Positions 16,200-24,508 of a DNA stretch of 51,632 nt are shown one piece after another (the stretch's first letter is position 1; every line of letters begins with the position of its first letter). Origin of the DNA: DASVVT01 sp036386415. GTDB lineage: Bacteria; Acidobacteriota; Blastocatellia; Pyrinomonadales; Pyrinomonadaceae. The DNA lies in contig DASVVT010000041.1 in the NCBI GenBank assembly GCA_036386415.1, positions 1 through 51,632 of the forward strand, given 5' to 3'. The notes under the pieces were generated by a model that saw only the letters and a program-made list of their open reading frames with translations, was not told the origin of the DNA and ran no database searches. The translations under genes and the position numbers were made by a program.

Positions 16200-18044
16200 A
16201 TGACGACCGTACTGGGCATCTCTGCTTACTATCATGACTCTGCGGCCTGCCTCCTGCGAGACGGAGAGATTGTCGCCGCCGCGCAGGAGGAGCGTTTCAG
16301 CCGCCGCAAGCACGATCATCGTTTCCCACAACGGGCGGTTGATTACTGCCTCACAGAGGCGGGCATACGCGTTGAGGATGTAGATTGCGTGGCCTTCTAC
16401 GATAAGCCGCTGGTGAAGTTCGAGCGGCTCCTGGAAACCTATCTCGCTTTCGCGCCGTGGGGATTCCCCTCTTACCTGAAGGGCATGCCGACCTGGTTGA
16501 AGGAGAAGCTCAACCTGCCGGCTCTCCTGCGTAAGGAGTTGGGCTATCAAGGCAAGCTCCTTTTCGGCGACCATCATGAGTCGCACGCGGCCAGCGCCTT
16601 CTACCCGTCGCCGTTTGAAGAGGCGGCGGTGATGACTATAGACGGGGTGGGCGAGTGGGCTACGGCGAGCTACGGCGTCGGGCGCGGCGGCGACCTCACG
16701 ATCCTCAAGCAGATGAAGTTTCCGCACTCGCTGGGGCTCCTCTATTCTGCCTTCACGGCCTTCACGGGCTTCAGGGTCAATTCGGGCGAGTACAAGCTGA
16801 TGGGGCTCGCGCCTTACGGCGAGCCCAAATACGTTGATTTGATCCGGCGCGAGCTGGTCAATATACATGAAGACGGAAGCTTGCGGCTCAACATGCGCTA
16901 CTTCATCTTCCCGCATCACGCGGCGAGGATGACGGGCTCGGCCTTCCATAAATTGTTCGGGCCGCCGCGCCAACCCGAAGGCCCCGTCACGCAGCGCGAG
17001 ATGGATTTAGCCAAGAGCATCCAGACGGTGGTCGAAGAGGTGGTGCTTAGGATGGCGCGCCACGTTCAGCGCGAGACGGGCATGGAGAACCTGTGCATGG
17101 CGGGCGGCGTCGCGCTCAATTGCGTCGCCAATGGCCGCCTCTTGCGCGAAGGCCCGTTCAAGCGTATCTGGATACAACCGGCGGCGGGCGATGCGGGCGG
17201 CGCGCTCGGCGTGGCCTTCGCCGTCCATCATCGCTATTTCGGAAACCCCCGCAACGACTTCCCCAAGATGAACGGCGGCGGCGAGTATTACCGCGACCGC
17301 ATGAAGGGGGCGCTCCTGGGACCCTCCTACAGCGCGTCTGAGATCAAGGCGTTTCTAGATGAGCGCCGTATCCCCTTCGAGCGTGTGGAGCGAAAGGAAC
17401 TGCCCCGCCGCGTCGCACAATTGATCGCCGACGAGAAGGTGATCGGATTGATGCAGGGGCGCATGGAGTTTGGCCCTCGCGCTCTCGGCGCGCGCTCGAT
17501 CATCGGCGACCCACGCTCACCGCGCATGCAGTCGATCATGAACCTCAAGATCAAGTACAGGGAGTCGTTTCGTCCTTTCGCCCCTTCGGTGCTGCGCGAG
17601 CAGGTCAGTAGTTACTTCGAGCTGGAAGAGGACAGCCCCTACATGCTCTTAGTCGCAGACGTGCGCCCCGAGCGTCGGCTGGCCGAAGCTCCCGAGACGG
17701 AAAAGCTGGAGGGGATAGAGAAGCTGAAAGTGCCGCGCTCAGTGATCCCGGCTGTGACGCACGTTGACTACTCGGCGCGCGTCCAGACCGTCCGTCGCGA
17801 GGTCAATCCGCTCTACTACGACATCATCAAAGCCTTTCAGGAACTGACGGATTGCCCCGTCATCGTCAACACCTCGTTTAACGTGAGAAGCGAGCCCATC
17901 GTCTGCACGCCTGAAGATGCCTACCGCTGCTTCATGCGTACAGAGATGGACTATCTCGTGCTGGAAGATTTCATTCTGGACAAACGCGCCCAGCCCGCGT
18001 TGGAAGAAGCGGGCGACTGGCGGCAGGAGTTCGTCCCCGATTAA
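16200..18044 (+). CDS. Carbamoyltransferase, NodU/CmcH family
   Basis: A 614-residue enzyme of the family that moves a carbamoyl group from carbamoyl phosphate via ATP to a hydroxyl on a small molecule or sugar. The N-terminal ASKHA-fold domain shows GISAYYHDSAACLL (6-19), QEERFSRRKHD, DHHESHAASAFYPS (about 123-136), and AGGVALNCVANG with GDAGGALGVA near 300-340. The C-terminal domain shows MEFGPRALGARSI, FRPFAPSVL and CPVIVNTSFNVRSEPIV. All conserved blocks are intact. The acceptor is unknown; known relatives modify nodulation factors, cephamycin, saxitoxin and tobramycin. ATG 16200 has no clear ribosome site and follows a palindrome. The SxtJ gene starts 4 nt after its stop, indicating co-translation. 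Confidence 0.95.
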   Translation: MTTVLGISAYYHDSAACLLRDGEIVAAAQEERFSRRKHDHRFPQRAVDYCLTEAGIRVEDVDCVAFYDKPLVKFERLLETYLAFAPWGFPSYLKGMPTWLKEKLNLPALLRKELGYQGKLLFGDHHESHAASAFYPSPFEEAAVMTIDGVGEWATASYGVGRGGDLTILKQMKFPHSLGLLYSAFTAFTGFRVNSGEYKLMGLAPYGEPKYVDLIRRELVNIHEDGSLRLNMRYFIFPHHAARMTGSAFHKLFGPPRQPEGPVTQREMDLAKSIQTVVEEVVLRMARHVQRETGMENLCMAGGVALNCVANGRLLREGPFKRIWIQPAAGDAGGALGVAFAVHHRYFGNPRNDFPKMNGGGEYYRDRMKGALLGPSYSASEIKAFLDERRIPFERVERKELPRRVAQLIADEKVIGLMQGRMEFGPRALGARSIIGDPRSPRMQSIMNLKIKYRESFRPFAPSVLREQVSSYFELEEDSPYMLLVADVRPERRLAEAPETEKLEGIEKLKVPRSVIPAVTHVDYSARVQTVRREVNPLYYDIIKAFQELTDCPVIVNTSFNVRSEPIVCTPEDAYRCFMRTEMDYLVLEDFILDKRAQPALEEAGDWRQEFVPD

Positions 18045-18048
18045 TGCT

Positions 18049-18444
18049 ATGAAGCCGCAGAGGAACGGAAGAAAATTCGGTTTCACGATGGCTGTGGCCG
18101 CGACCACGTTCACGCTGCTTGCGCTCTATCGTCATCACACGCGCGCCGCCACCGTGCTGGGCGTCATCGCTCTCTCGTTCCTGCTCTTCGCCCTCGTCGC
18201 GCCGAAACTCCTGGAGCCCGTGGAAGCCGCCTGGATGGCCTTCGCGCGCGTGCTCGGGGCGATCAATACGCGGATCATTATGGGACTGCTCTATTTAATC
18301 TTCATCGTTCCGCTCAGCCTCATCTTCAGAGTCTTCGGGCGCGACGAGATGAAGCGCCGATGGATAGGTGGAGCAAGCCCCAGCAACTGGGAGGATTATC
18401 GCGCTCGTCAAAAGGACGCGCGCCACTACGAGAACATGTTTTGA
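18049..18444 (+). CDS. SxtJ-like membrane protein
   Basis: Starts at ATG 18049, 4 nt after the carbamoyltransferase stop. The frame is open further upstream, but that part is only the overlap with the previous gene. The 131-residue product has three hydrophobic helices (roughly 12-28, 34-48 and 75-95), an EAAWMAFARVLGAINTRIIMGLLYL segment typical of SxtJ, and a hydrophilic tail with SNWEDY. SxtJ is named from the saxitoxin cluster, but its close relatives occur in many bacteria beside carbamoyltransferase and DUF5989, with no known function. No other saxitoxin genes are here, so toxin synthesis should not be inferred. Confidence 0.85.
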   Translation: MKPQRNGRKFGFTMAVAATTFTLLALYRHHTRAATVLGVIALSFLLFALVAPKLLEPVEAAWMAFARVLGAINTRIIMGLLYLIFIVPLSLIFRVFGRDEMKRRWIGGASPSNWEDYRARQKDARHYENMF

Positions 18445-18476
18445 GAGATCACCCGGCTGCGTGAAAAGGCGCGACA

Positions 18477-18573
18477 CTTTGCGCCCTTTGCGTGCTCTCC
18501 CTTTGCGTCCTCTGCGTTTAAAGAGGCTTTCAAACGCAAAGAACGCAAAGGGTTTCGCAAAGGACGCAAAAAG
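18477..18573. repeat. Palindromic intergenic repeat, family C, second copy
   Basis: Left-arm CTTTGCG words (with CTTTGCGTCCTCTGCGTTT) face AAACGCAAAGAACGCAAAG and further CGCAAAG words on the right. The loop lies around 18520-18530. It sits between the SxtJ gene and the convergent zinc-ribbon gene and could act on the 3' ends of both. Confidence 0.7.
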
Positions 18574-18608
18574 ACATTTACGACCCTTGATTTGCTAATA
18601 CTGAAAGC

Positions 18609-19334
18609 TTACTTTTTAGAGAACGACCACGAGTAGGACTTATTCTTCGTATCTTTGGCCGTCCCGCTCATAGACCTGCCATCGCTTGAGATCGTGCCCT
18701 CATTGGTTCCCAGGTTCCAGCTCGTACCCTTGAGTTTGGTCACCTCTCTGATGGTGATGCGCCTCGTCTGAGGATTGACCTCAACCTTAACGAGCATCTC
18801 ATCCTTACCCGTGCCAGCCGTCTCAACTCCCTCGTACGAGTTGTCTTCGCTCTTACGGATGACGAGGGACGCAGGGGAAGAATCGGAAGTGCCTTCCCAG
18901 ATTCCCGCGACATCCAGTGTCTTCACGTTCCTGTTTTGTTGCGCGGCGTTTGAATTCGATGAATTTGAATTGTCGTCACTGCTCCGATTATTCAACGCAT
19001 AGTTTGAGTTATTCGAGCTGCCCGCCCTGTTTGAGCTGCTTGAGCCGGATAGTGCGATGAATAAGCCGACGATGAAAACTGAAGCGAGGCCGAGGATAAC
19101 TAAGGCGATAACGCCGCCGATGATCCAGGGAAGCGCGCTAGACCTTTGCGGCGATGCCGCCGGAGTAGGCGACCAGTTGGGTGTCTGCGTGTATGAATTA
19201 TCTTGCGATGGGCCGGGACGATAAATTTCGGTCGGCGGCGGATCGGCGATACTGAGGAGCGGCGCGCCGTCGTTCATGCAAAAGCTCAAAGACTCGTCCG
19301 TGTAGGTCTGGTTGCAAGCGGGGCAGCGTTTCAT
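18609..19334 (-). CDS. Zinc-ribbon single-pass membrane protein
   Basis: A 241-residue protein built of three parts. The first is an N-terminal zinc ribbon (CPAC at 4-7, a second Cys near 18 in LSFCMNDG). Next come a Pro/Thr/Ser-rich linker (about 30-68) and one transmembrane helix (WIIGGVIALVILGLASVFIVG, about 70-92). Last are a low-complexity Ser/Asn stretch and a C-terminal beta-rich domain (about 140-240). Ribbon-first proteins of this layout are frequent in Acidobacteria. The C-terminal domain looks like a small extracytoplasmic ligand or lipocalin-like fold, but I do not recognise its family. AAAGG precedes ATG 19334. It is monocistronic. Confidence 0.75.
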   Translation of the reverse strand: MKRCPACNQTYTDESLSFCMNDGAPLLSIADPPPTEIYRPGPSQDNSYTQTPNWSPTPAASPQRSSALPWIIGGVIALVILGLASVFIVGLFIALSGSSSSNRAGSSNNSNYALNNRSSDDNSNSSNSNAAQQNRNVKTLDVAGIWEGTSDSSPASLVIRKSEDNSYEGVETAGTGKDEMLVKVEVNPQTRRITIREVTKLKGTSWNLGTNEGTISSDGRSMSGTAKDTKNKSYSWSFSKK

Positions 19335-19471
19335 GTGGTCACAGCCTTTCCGAAGAGAAGGATTGATACGGAAAAGACTACCAGATTTCTGCTTTGAGGC
19401 AATAGCCTTTTGAGGAGCGTGTCCATAAAGGGATGATTAAACGCTATGGGTTGCGAAGGAGGAAGACGGAA

Positions 19472-19502
19472 AGCTCGCAGAGTAACTTCATCTTTGCGAG
19501 CT
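19472..19502. repeat. Hairpin downstream of topoisomerase IB
   Basis: AGCTCGCA (19472-19479) pairs with TGCGAGCT (19495-19502), with a 15-nt loop. It lies just after the stop of the minus-strand topoisomerase gene and could end its transcript, although no strong T-run follows. Confidence 0.35.
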
Positions 19503-19535
19503 ATCTTCGCATTCTCTATCGTCTAAATCATTATT

Positions 19536-20558
19536 TTAAGCCGCTTTCTCTCCGAGCAGCTTGAGCAGGGCTTTTTCCGAAGGATGCAGGCCGTGTACCT
19601 TGCGATTGACCAGTTCCTCGACCGCTGTGAAATAGTGCTTGACGACCCGTCCCTTCTTAAAGCTGCTCAGAACCGAAGGGTTAATGTAGGAGGAACGGCA
19701 GACGGCTGGCGTGTTGCCTAGATGCCCTGCTGCCTCTTTGATGGCCGAAACCAACGCCTTCTTGCGTGCCGGTCTCTTTCCATTCACGTTGACCTCTGAC
19801 TCTGCCCTGGCAAGCGAGCAGGCGCAGATCAGCGTCCCGGCCCAGGTGCGGAAATCCTTGGCGCTGAACTGCCCGCCCATCACCTCTTTGATGTACTGGT
19901 TAATGTGGCGGCGCTTCACATCGACGAGATTGCCAGCCTCGTCCCTGTACTTAAAGACTTCGTAGCCGGGTAGCTCCATGAGCTGCTTCACAATGCGCGC
20001 GACCTTGCGGTCGCACAGCTCGCGGTACTGCGGCTGGCCGTGCTTCCCCGGAAAGTCGAAGACGACCGTGTCGCCCACAACCCTGACGTGCTTGCGGCGC
20101 AGGGTGGCGATGCCATAGCTGCCGTTTTCGGCGGCGTAAACCTGGCTTCCGGGGCGTATGAAACAGGTCGAGAGAATGCGCAGGATGCAGGCCATGACCT
20201 TCTCGCGCCCCATGCCGGGCTGCGCCATGTGGCGCGCAATCGTCCTTCGCATAGCGGGCAGCGCGGAGGCGAACTTCAACAGCCTCTCAAATTTCTTCTG
20301 CTCCTGACGACGTGTATGTTTTTCGTGGTAGAGATACTGCCAGCGCCCGGCCATATCTCGGCCAATGGCTTGCAGCGTCCCACCCGGGCTTGGATTTATC
20401 GCCACCTCCGTCCAGGCCGGAGGAATCTTCAGCGCTTTGATTCTCTTGATGTCTTCGCCACGGACGCGGCCTCCGTCGGCCAATTCGTAGTTGAAACCTG
20501 CGGCGGGTGTGCCCGTCCGGCGGATGCCGGTCTGCTGCAACTTCTCTAGTCGCGTCAT
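19536..20558 (-). CDS. DNA topoisomerase IB
   Basis: A 340-residue eukaryote/poxvirus-like type IB topoisomerase, which relaxes supercoils through a 3'-phosphotyrosine intermediate. The N-terminal domain (GFNYELADGGRV, IPPAWTEVAI, GRDMAGRWQYLYH) and catalytic domain (KDFRTWAGT at about 234-242) match bacterial TopIB. The active-site Tyr is Tyr291 in CRSSYINPSVL. The Arg and Lys positions of the active site fall in the RRKH and KRRHINQYIKE regions. The length is as expected. AAGGGGGA lies just before ATG 20558. Bacterial TopIB is scattered and probably spread by transfer, but base use here matches neighbours. Confidence 0.92.
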   Translation of the reverse strand: MTRLEKLQQTGIRRTGTPAAGFNYELADGGRVRGEDIKRIKALKIPPAWTEVAINPSPGGTLQAIGRDMAGRWQYLYHEKHTRRQEQKKFERLLKFASALPAMRRTIARHMAQPGMGREKVMACILRILSTCFIRPGSQVYAAENGSYGIATLRRKHVRVVGDTVVFDFPGKHGQPQYRELCDRKVARIVKQLMELPGYEVFKYRDEAGNLVDVKRRHINQYIKEVMGGQFSAKDFRTWAGTLICACSLARAESEVNVNGKRPARKKALVSAIKEAAGHLGNTPAVCRSSYINPSVLSSFKKGRVVKHYFTAVEELVNRKVHGLHPSEKALLKLLGEKAA

Positions 20559-20628
20559 CGTTCCCCCTTGATCTCGTGTCTGATGAAGTTACCACAGGTA
20601 CTTGAGCATGGAAGGTTTGAGGGGGTGG

Positions 20629-20868
20629 CTAATGGGTCGTCCGTCCGGCGATGCCCATGCGTTGCCAGATCACCGTCTCGTCCGGGAAGCGGATGTCCTG
20701 CCCTCCCCGAAGCCCGGTCGCGGCGATCACAATCGCATCCAGGTCTACGAAGACATCCATACACGGCGGACACTCGGCGAGGTGCGCTCGAACCTGCATG
20801 AGAAGTATTTCATCAAGCGTGCCCTCGCGAAACTCGCTCAGTAGCGCGACGCTCTCCGCACATTCCAT
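20629..20868 (-). CDS. Putative zinc-binding anti-sigma factor (zf-HC2 / ZAS type)
   Basis: A 79-residue protein with the ZAS signature: an N-terminal Cys (MEC), then HLAECPPC (HxxxCxxC) at about residues 29-36. Such domains clamp ECF sigma factors. Unlike classical anti-sigma factors it has no transmembrane segment, so any signal would be cytoplasmic, for example redox release of zinc. The gene lies 55 nt after the ECF sigma gene on the same strand and has GAAGGGA before ATG 20868, so the two are probably co-transcribed and act as a pair. Confidence 0.75.
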   Translation of the reverse strand: MECAESVALLSEFREGTLDEILLMQVRAHLAECPPCMDVFVDLDAIVIAATGLRGGQDIRFPDETVIWQRMGIAGRTTH

Positions 20869-20923
20869 CGGTTAAATTCCCTTCGAGTAAAAGATGGCTA
20901 GATTTCCGAACCGCTGCCGGAAC

Positions 20924-21502
20924 CTAATTTAGTGAGGCTTGCTCCCTGATTAGTTGCCTCAATTTCAGCCGCGCCTTGTGGAGCTGGGATTTTGAAGTGC
21001 CCTCGGAGATTCCGAGTATCTCGGCGATCTCGCCGTGCTCGTGGCCTTCCACGTCATGCAGGACAAAGACGCTGCGATAGCCGGGCGGCAGCTTGCTGAT
21101 CGCATTCTCCAGAATGATCTTATCCACCACCGGCATCTTGTTCTGGTTCTCCGTGCCCCGGACGATCTGGATCGGAGTCTCGCCCTCTTCGGTGGTGAAC
21201 TCGGGACGACTCTTGCGCCGCCGAAAGTGCATCAAGACCTGGTTGACCGTCAAACGGTGCAGCCAGGTCGTAAAGGCTGAATCGCCGCGAAAGCTGCCGA
21301 TCTTCCTGTGTAGCTGAATGAAAATCTCTTGGCTGAGGTCTTCCGCCTCGTCCGGGTTGTTGGTCATGCGCAGACTGATGGCGTATACGCGGCGGAAGTG
21401 GCGACGATACAGCTCCTCGAAGGCCTCCATATCGCCAGCCGCAGACTTTTGTGCCAGTTCAAAATCGGTAGGCTTCGGTTTTTCGACCTCGGCGACGCTC
21501 AC
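20924..21502 (-). CDS. ECF-type RNA polymerase sigma factor
   Basis: A 192-residue sigma-70 family protein with only regions 2 and 4. Region 2 (about 20-95) contains FEELYRRHFRRVYAISLRM, the core-binding DEAEDLSQEIFIQLHR and the promoter-melting FTTWLHRLTVNQVLMHFRRR. Region 4 (about 130-185) contains LPPGYRSVFVLHDVEGHEHGEIAEILGISEGTSKSQLHKARLKL split over a helix-turn-helix. The start is GTG 21502, with AAGGGGG about 10 nt upstream. The downstream ZAS protein is its likely antagonist. Target promoters cannot be read from this window. Confidence 0.93.
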   Translation of the reverse strand: MSVAEVEKPKPTDFELAQKSAAGDMEAFEELYRRHFRRVYAISLRMTNNPDEAEDLSQEIFIQLHRKIGSFRGDSAFTTWLHRLTVNQVLMHFRRRKSRPEFTTEEGETPIQIVRGTENQNKMPVVDKIILENAISKLPPGYRSVFVLHDVEGHEHGEIAEILGISEGTSKSQLHKARLKLRQLIREQASLN

Positions 21503-21890
21503 TTTGCTTTTGCCCCCTTGCTGCTCGATGATCTTGCAGGATTATCGCTCAGATGCGCCAAAGTTGGAAATGGAGAAGCTGAAATTTTGACATAGGGCAT
21601 ACGACCGTCATTCTTTTCCAAGAATACTTCTAGCGATGTAGGTAGAAAATGTGGAACTTCATAACAGACGGATGAAACAGAGAGCAGAATAAGAAACTTG
21701 ATGGAATACTAGTGTTGCCCATTTTCATGCAAGGGGTTTTTGATCGGTAATATGCAAGGAAATTTTGATTGACAGGCCAATTGTGAAAGGCGTAATCTTC
21801 GCTCGTCCACGAATTAACAAGAGCCTTACTCCTCTGGCTAGTCTCGCTCCTGCTAATTCTCCCACCCAACAAATAGCAAAGGAGATTGTC
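21503..21890. other. AT-rich intergenic region upstream of a secreted protein gene
   Basis: No gene is supported. It separates the divergent ECF sigma gene from the gene at 21891. It contains a TTGACA box (21769-21774) annotated separately. Frames in this stretch look like non-coding shadow. Confidence 0.45.
21769..21798 (+). promoter_or_regulatory. Possible sigma-70 promoter
   Basis: A perfect -35 hexamer TTGACA (21769-21774) is followed after 18 nt by TAATCT (21793-21798), a weak -10 match. It points toward the gene at 21891. Confidence 0.3.
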
Positions 21891-22463
21891 ATGAAGAAAA
21901 GAGCTATCACACTAATGCTCACGCTTATTATTTCTCTCTCCGCAGTTGCCGCACACAACAAGATGCGCGCTCAAACAGAGGATAATACTTTACCGCCTGG
22001 ACACTGGGCGTTATCAAGCGGGCCGTATTCAGGCTCAGAATCTCTCCCCCTTTGTGTGTTTAGTGCCACAACCGACTCGGAACTGGGGCTTCTCATTAAA
22101 AGAGCAAGAGTGAAGAATCGAACCAATAAGAATATCGCCTCATTCAAATTCCGTTGGTTCATCTTTCAAGAGCAAAACCCGGATGCTATTTTGTTAGAGG
22201 GACTCAGCCCCTTAGTGGAAATCCGCCTCGTTGCAGGTGAAGTTAAGACCATAGATTTTCCCATCGTCAAATTCAACAAGATTTACAAGCCGCTTGAAAA
22301 AAACGGAATACTGAGCGGAGATTACCGATTGGAAATTATGGCGGGAGAGATTAACTACGATGACGGGTCAACATGGAAATACAAGAAGAAAGAGACGGCT
22401 CACGCGTTGAACCCTCAACAGAACGTGTGCAGGTATGAGGTGTTACTTCGACGCTTACAATAA
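21891..22463 (+). CDS. Secreted hypothetical protein
   Basis: Starts at ATG 21891, fixed by AAAGGAG at 21878-21884 (6-nt spacing). An upstream open stretch from 21765 is rejected. The 190-residue product opens with a signal peptide (MKKRAITLMLTLIISLSAVAA), then a domain with alternating strands containing VKNRTNKNIASFKFRWFIFQE and GDYRLEIMAGEI. This resembles a small immunoglobulin-like or accessory domain, with no named family recognised. Codon use is more A/T-rich than in neighbours, suggesting transfer. The last 29 nt overlap the next gene in another frame, which has no signal peptide of its own. The pair may be one protein interrupted by a frameshift between 22411 and 22463. Confidence 0.7.
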   Translation: MKKRAITLMLTLIISLSAVAAHNKMRAQTEDNTLPPGHWALSSGPYSGSESLPLCVFSATTDSELGLLIKRARVKNRTNKNIASFKFRWFIFQEQNPDAILLEGLSPLVEIRLVAGEVKTIDFPIVKFNKIYKPLEKNGILSGDYRLEIMAGEINYDDGSTWKYKKKETAHALNPQQNVCRYEVLLRRLQ

Positions 22464-23184
22464 GATATATAAGTGCATAGGCACATTTGGCGATTTCAAT
22501 TGCGACCGGGGCCTTAATTATAAAAGCTGTACGGACACGTATTGTGGTGGTGCTGAGTGCACCACCGCAAGCTCGTACTCTGACGAGAGTGCCGCTGACG
22601 CCCCTAGTGACGAGACTGATTTGCCTTGTCTGAACTGCCAATGCACTCCCGTTTTAATAGACGTTTCAGGCAACGGGTTTAACCTCACTAACACGAGTGG
22701 AGGCGTCGAGTTTGACCTAGACGCCAATGGAGCAGCCGGACGTTTAAGCTGGACTGGCGTTAATTCAGATGATTCCTGGCTTGCGCTTGACCGTAATGGT
22801 AACGGTACGATAGATAACGGCTCAGAGCTATTCGGTAGTCATACACCGCAGCCTTTAACACCACGTCCGAACGGATTTCTAGCTCTAGCGGAGTTTGATA
22901 AACCTACGGGTGGCGGGAATGGCGACGGAGTCATAAACAAACATGACAGTGTCTTCTCCCGATTGCGCCTGTGGCAAGATACAAATCACAACGGCATTTC
23001 AGAATCAGGCGAGCTACATATCCTGCCAGAGTTAGGGATCGCCTCCATAGACCTTAATTACAAGGAGTCGAAGCGGACTGACGAATATGGGAACAGGTTT
23101 CGCTACCGGGCGATGGTCAAGGACGCTCACGGAGCGCAAGTCGGACGCTGGGCATGGGATGTCTTTTTAGTTCCTGCCCAATAG
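22435..23184 (+). CDS. EF-hand-like, calcium-binding-type protein, possibly the C-terminal part of the preceding gene
   Basis: The 249-residue frame has a Cys-rich head (about 10 Cys in the first 75 residues). A conserved module follows: PVLIDVSGNGFNLT, FDLDANGAAGRLSW, LALDRNGNGTIDNGSELFG and WQDTNHNGISESGEL. DxNxNGxID and DTNHNGISE are Ca2+-loop signatures as in EF-hand/dockerin-like proteins, which are normally extracellular. No signal peptide is present and the ribosome site at ATG 22435 is poor. Its frame is closed by a TGA at 22408-22410 just upstream. Either it is translated by coupling to the preceding gene, or a frameshift has split a longer secreted protein. The DNA is more A/T-rich than flanking genes. 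Confidence 0.65.
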   Translation: MRCYFDAYNKIYKCIGTFGDFNCDRGLNYKSCTDTYCGGAECTTASSYSDESAADAPSDETDLPCLNCQCTPVLIDVSGNGFNLTNTSGGVEFDLDANGAAGRLSWTGVNSDDSWLALDRNGNGTIDNGSELFGSHTPQPLTPRPNGFLALAEFDKPTGGGNGDGVINKHDSVFSRLRLWQDTNHNGISESGELHILPELGIASIDLNYKESKRTDEYGNRFRYRAMVKDAHGAQVGRWAWDVFLVPAQ

Positions 23185-23310
23185 GTGAATCTACTTTCCA
23201 GAATGAACCGCTCACAGGTTTTGCGTTCACCCGTAAGCGGTTCACCCTCTTAATCTATTTCGCCTGCGTTTGCTCGTTAGAACTTTAGATTCAAGCGCCT
23301 CAGCCCCTGC

Positions 23311-24045
23311 TCAGACCTCCTCCAGCGGCCAGATGCCCACTTCCAGAGCCTCTGCGTAGTGCAGCAAGGGATCGTCTGCCGGAGTCTTGAGCCCATCACT
23401 TTCGATCATCGTCGAGTCAAAGGACGATAATTCGGCCTGTTTTAACGGCCAGGGGCGATGGTGTATGCGGCTGCGGTAGAGGCGGTCGCCGTCCGTGGAA
23501 TACAGACAGTAACGCTCGACGAGGAAGAATTCGAGGGAATCGGGCTCCGCCTCCGGCAAGTCGCGGCCAATCATCCACGTCGCATGAAATTGCGCCTCGT
23601 CCTGACTGCGCTCCAGATCGTAATCAATACTCTTTCCTTCCTGCAATAGGTCTATAGTAGCGTTGAAATAGGGCAGGTGGAAGAGCGCACGCGCTCCGAT
23701 CACTGTGGTCATGCTGTTCGTATTCAGAGAGAGAAACCACACGCCCGGGACACCATCCAGGTGGACGTAGGTGCGCACGTTCAGTTCGTGAAAATCGCTC
23801 AGCCAGGGAATGGGCGGCGTGAAACTGAGCCGCACGTCCCAGAGCGTAAAGGGTGTGATGCCGATCCAGGCGCTGCCATCGAAAGTATCTATGGTCAGGC
23901 GCTCAGGGATCAGCGGGCGCAACTGCCTGACCGAGATAGGCCAGTGCATAAAGAGTAGCTTCCCCCAGTGATGCTCCATGAGCGGCATACCCTTCGGGCG
24001 CTGGCGAATCGTTAAGCGGTCAATAGACGAGCCTTTTGCAGCCAT
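23311..24045 (-). CDS. DUF2071 family protein (YqjF-like)
   Basis: A 244-residue protein matching DUF2071/COG3361. Features are MEHHWGKLLFMHWPIS near the N-terminus, RPLIPERLTIDTFDGSAWIGITPF, ELNVRTYVHLDGVPGVWFLSL and HLPYFNA. The family is widespread and of unknown biochemical role; members are predicted soluble and beta-rich. The gene begins 16 nt after the upstream minus-strand gene, and its ribosome site (AAGGTGGG) lies in that gap, so the two likely share a message. The start at 24045 adds a 22-residue leader before MEHHWG that may or may not be translated. Confidence 0.85.
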   Translation of the reverse strand: MAAKGSSIDRLTIRQRPKGMPLMEHHWGKLLFMHWPISVRQLRPLIPERLTIDTFDGSAWIGITPFTLWDVRLSFTPPIPWLSDFHELNVRTYVHLDGVPGVWFLSLNTNSMTTVIGARALFHLPYFNATIDLLQEGKSIDYDLERSQDEAQFHATWMIGRDLPEAEPDSLEFFLVERYCLYSTDGDRLYRSRIHHRPWPLKQAELSSFDSTMIESDGLKTPADDPLLHYAEALEVGIWPLEEV

Positions 24046-24061
24046 CTTCCCACCTTGTCCT

Positions 24062-24508
24062 TTAATCCAGGCCGAGCACCTGACGGTCTTCTACGTCCTC
24101 GAAGATGCGCCTTTTAGTGCGCCTCTCATGCTCGCGCAGGTACTCCATGACGGACGATCTAAGCTTAAACAACTCTCTGCGCCGGATGTCGCCGCCGCGG
24201 AAACCGCCTTCACCGTCGGCGGCGTCCAGGAGCACACGGGCGGCGTCATGCGCCATCTGGGTCGCCATCTGCTTGAGACGGCTCAATTCTTCCCCAATCT
24301 CGTCGACTTGGCTGCCAGAATCCGGCTCTTCCATCAATGGCTCAGCCGCCACTGCGGGCTGCGGGTCTGCTGAGCGGGCGACCGGATTGTCAACCGGTGT
24401 CACGAGCGCAGCCGGTTCTGAAACTGCTGCTGCGACTGCTGTTGCCCCAGCGCCAGCCTCCTCTTTGACCTCTGTTTCCAGGGTTTCAACTCCTTCTTGA
24501 TCTTGCAT
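24062..24508 (-). CDS. Hypothetical charged, low-complexity protein
   Basis: About 148 residues from ATG 24508. The frame is open further to 24682, but the extra part looks non-coding. It contains an Ala/Glu/Pro-rich first half and a C-terminal helical half, with EELSRLKQMATQMAHDAARVL, then RRRELFKLRSSVMEYLREHERRTKRR, probably a coiled coil or helical bundle. No family is recognised and no strong ribosome site is visible, so start and expression are uncertain. It lies divergent from rpoD and just upstream of the DUF2071 gene. Confidence 0.5.
   Translation of the reverse strand: MQDQEGVETLETEVKEEAGAGATAVAAAVSEPAALVTPVDNPVARSADPQPAVAAEPLMEEPDSGSQVDEIGEELSRLKQMATQMAHDAARVLLDAADGEGGFRGGDIRRRELFKLRSSVMEYLREHERRTKRRIFEDVEDRQVLGLD

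Noticed and set aside
15758..18444. Idea that the SxtJ/carbamoyltransferase genes are a saxitoxin-like cluster
   Set aside because: No polyketide synthase, amidinotransferase or other saxitoxin genes are present; DUF5989/SxtJ/carbamoyltransferase sets are common in non-toxic bacteria.
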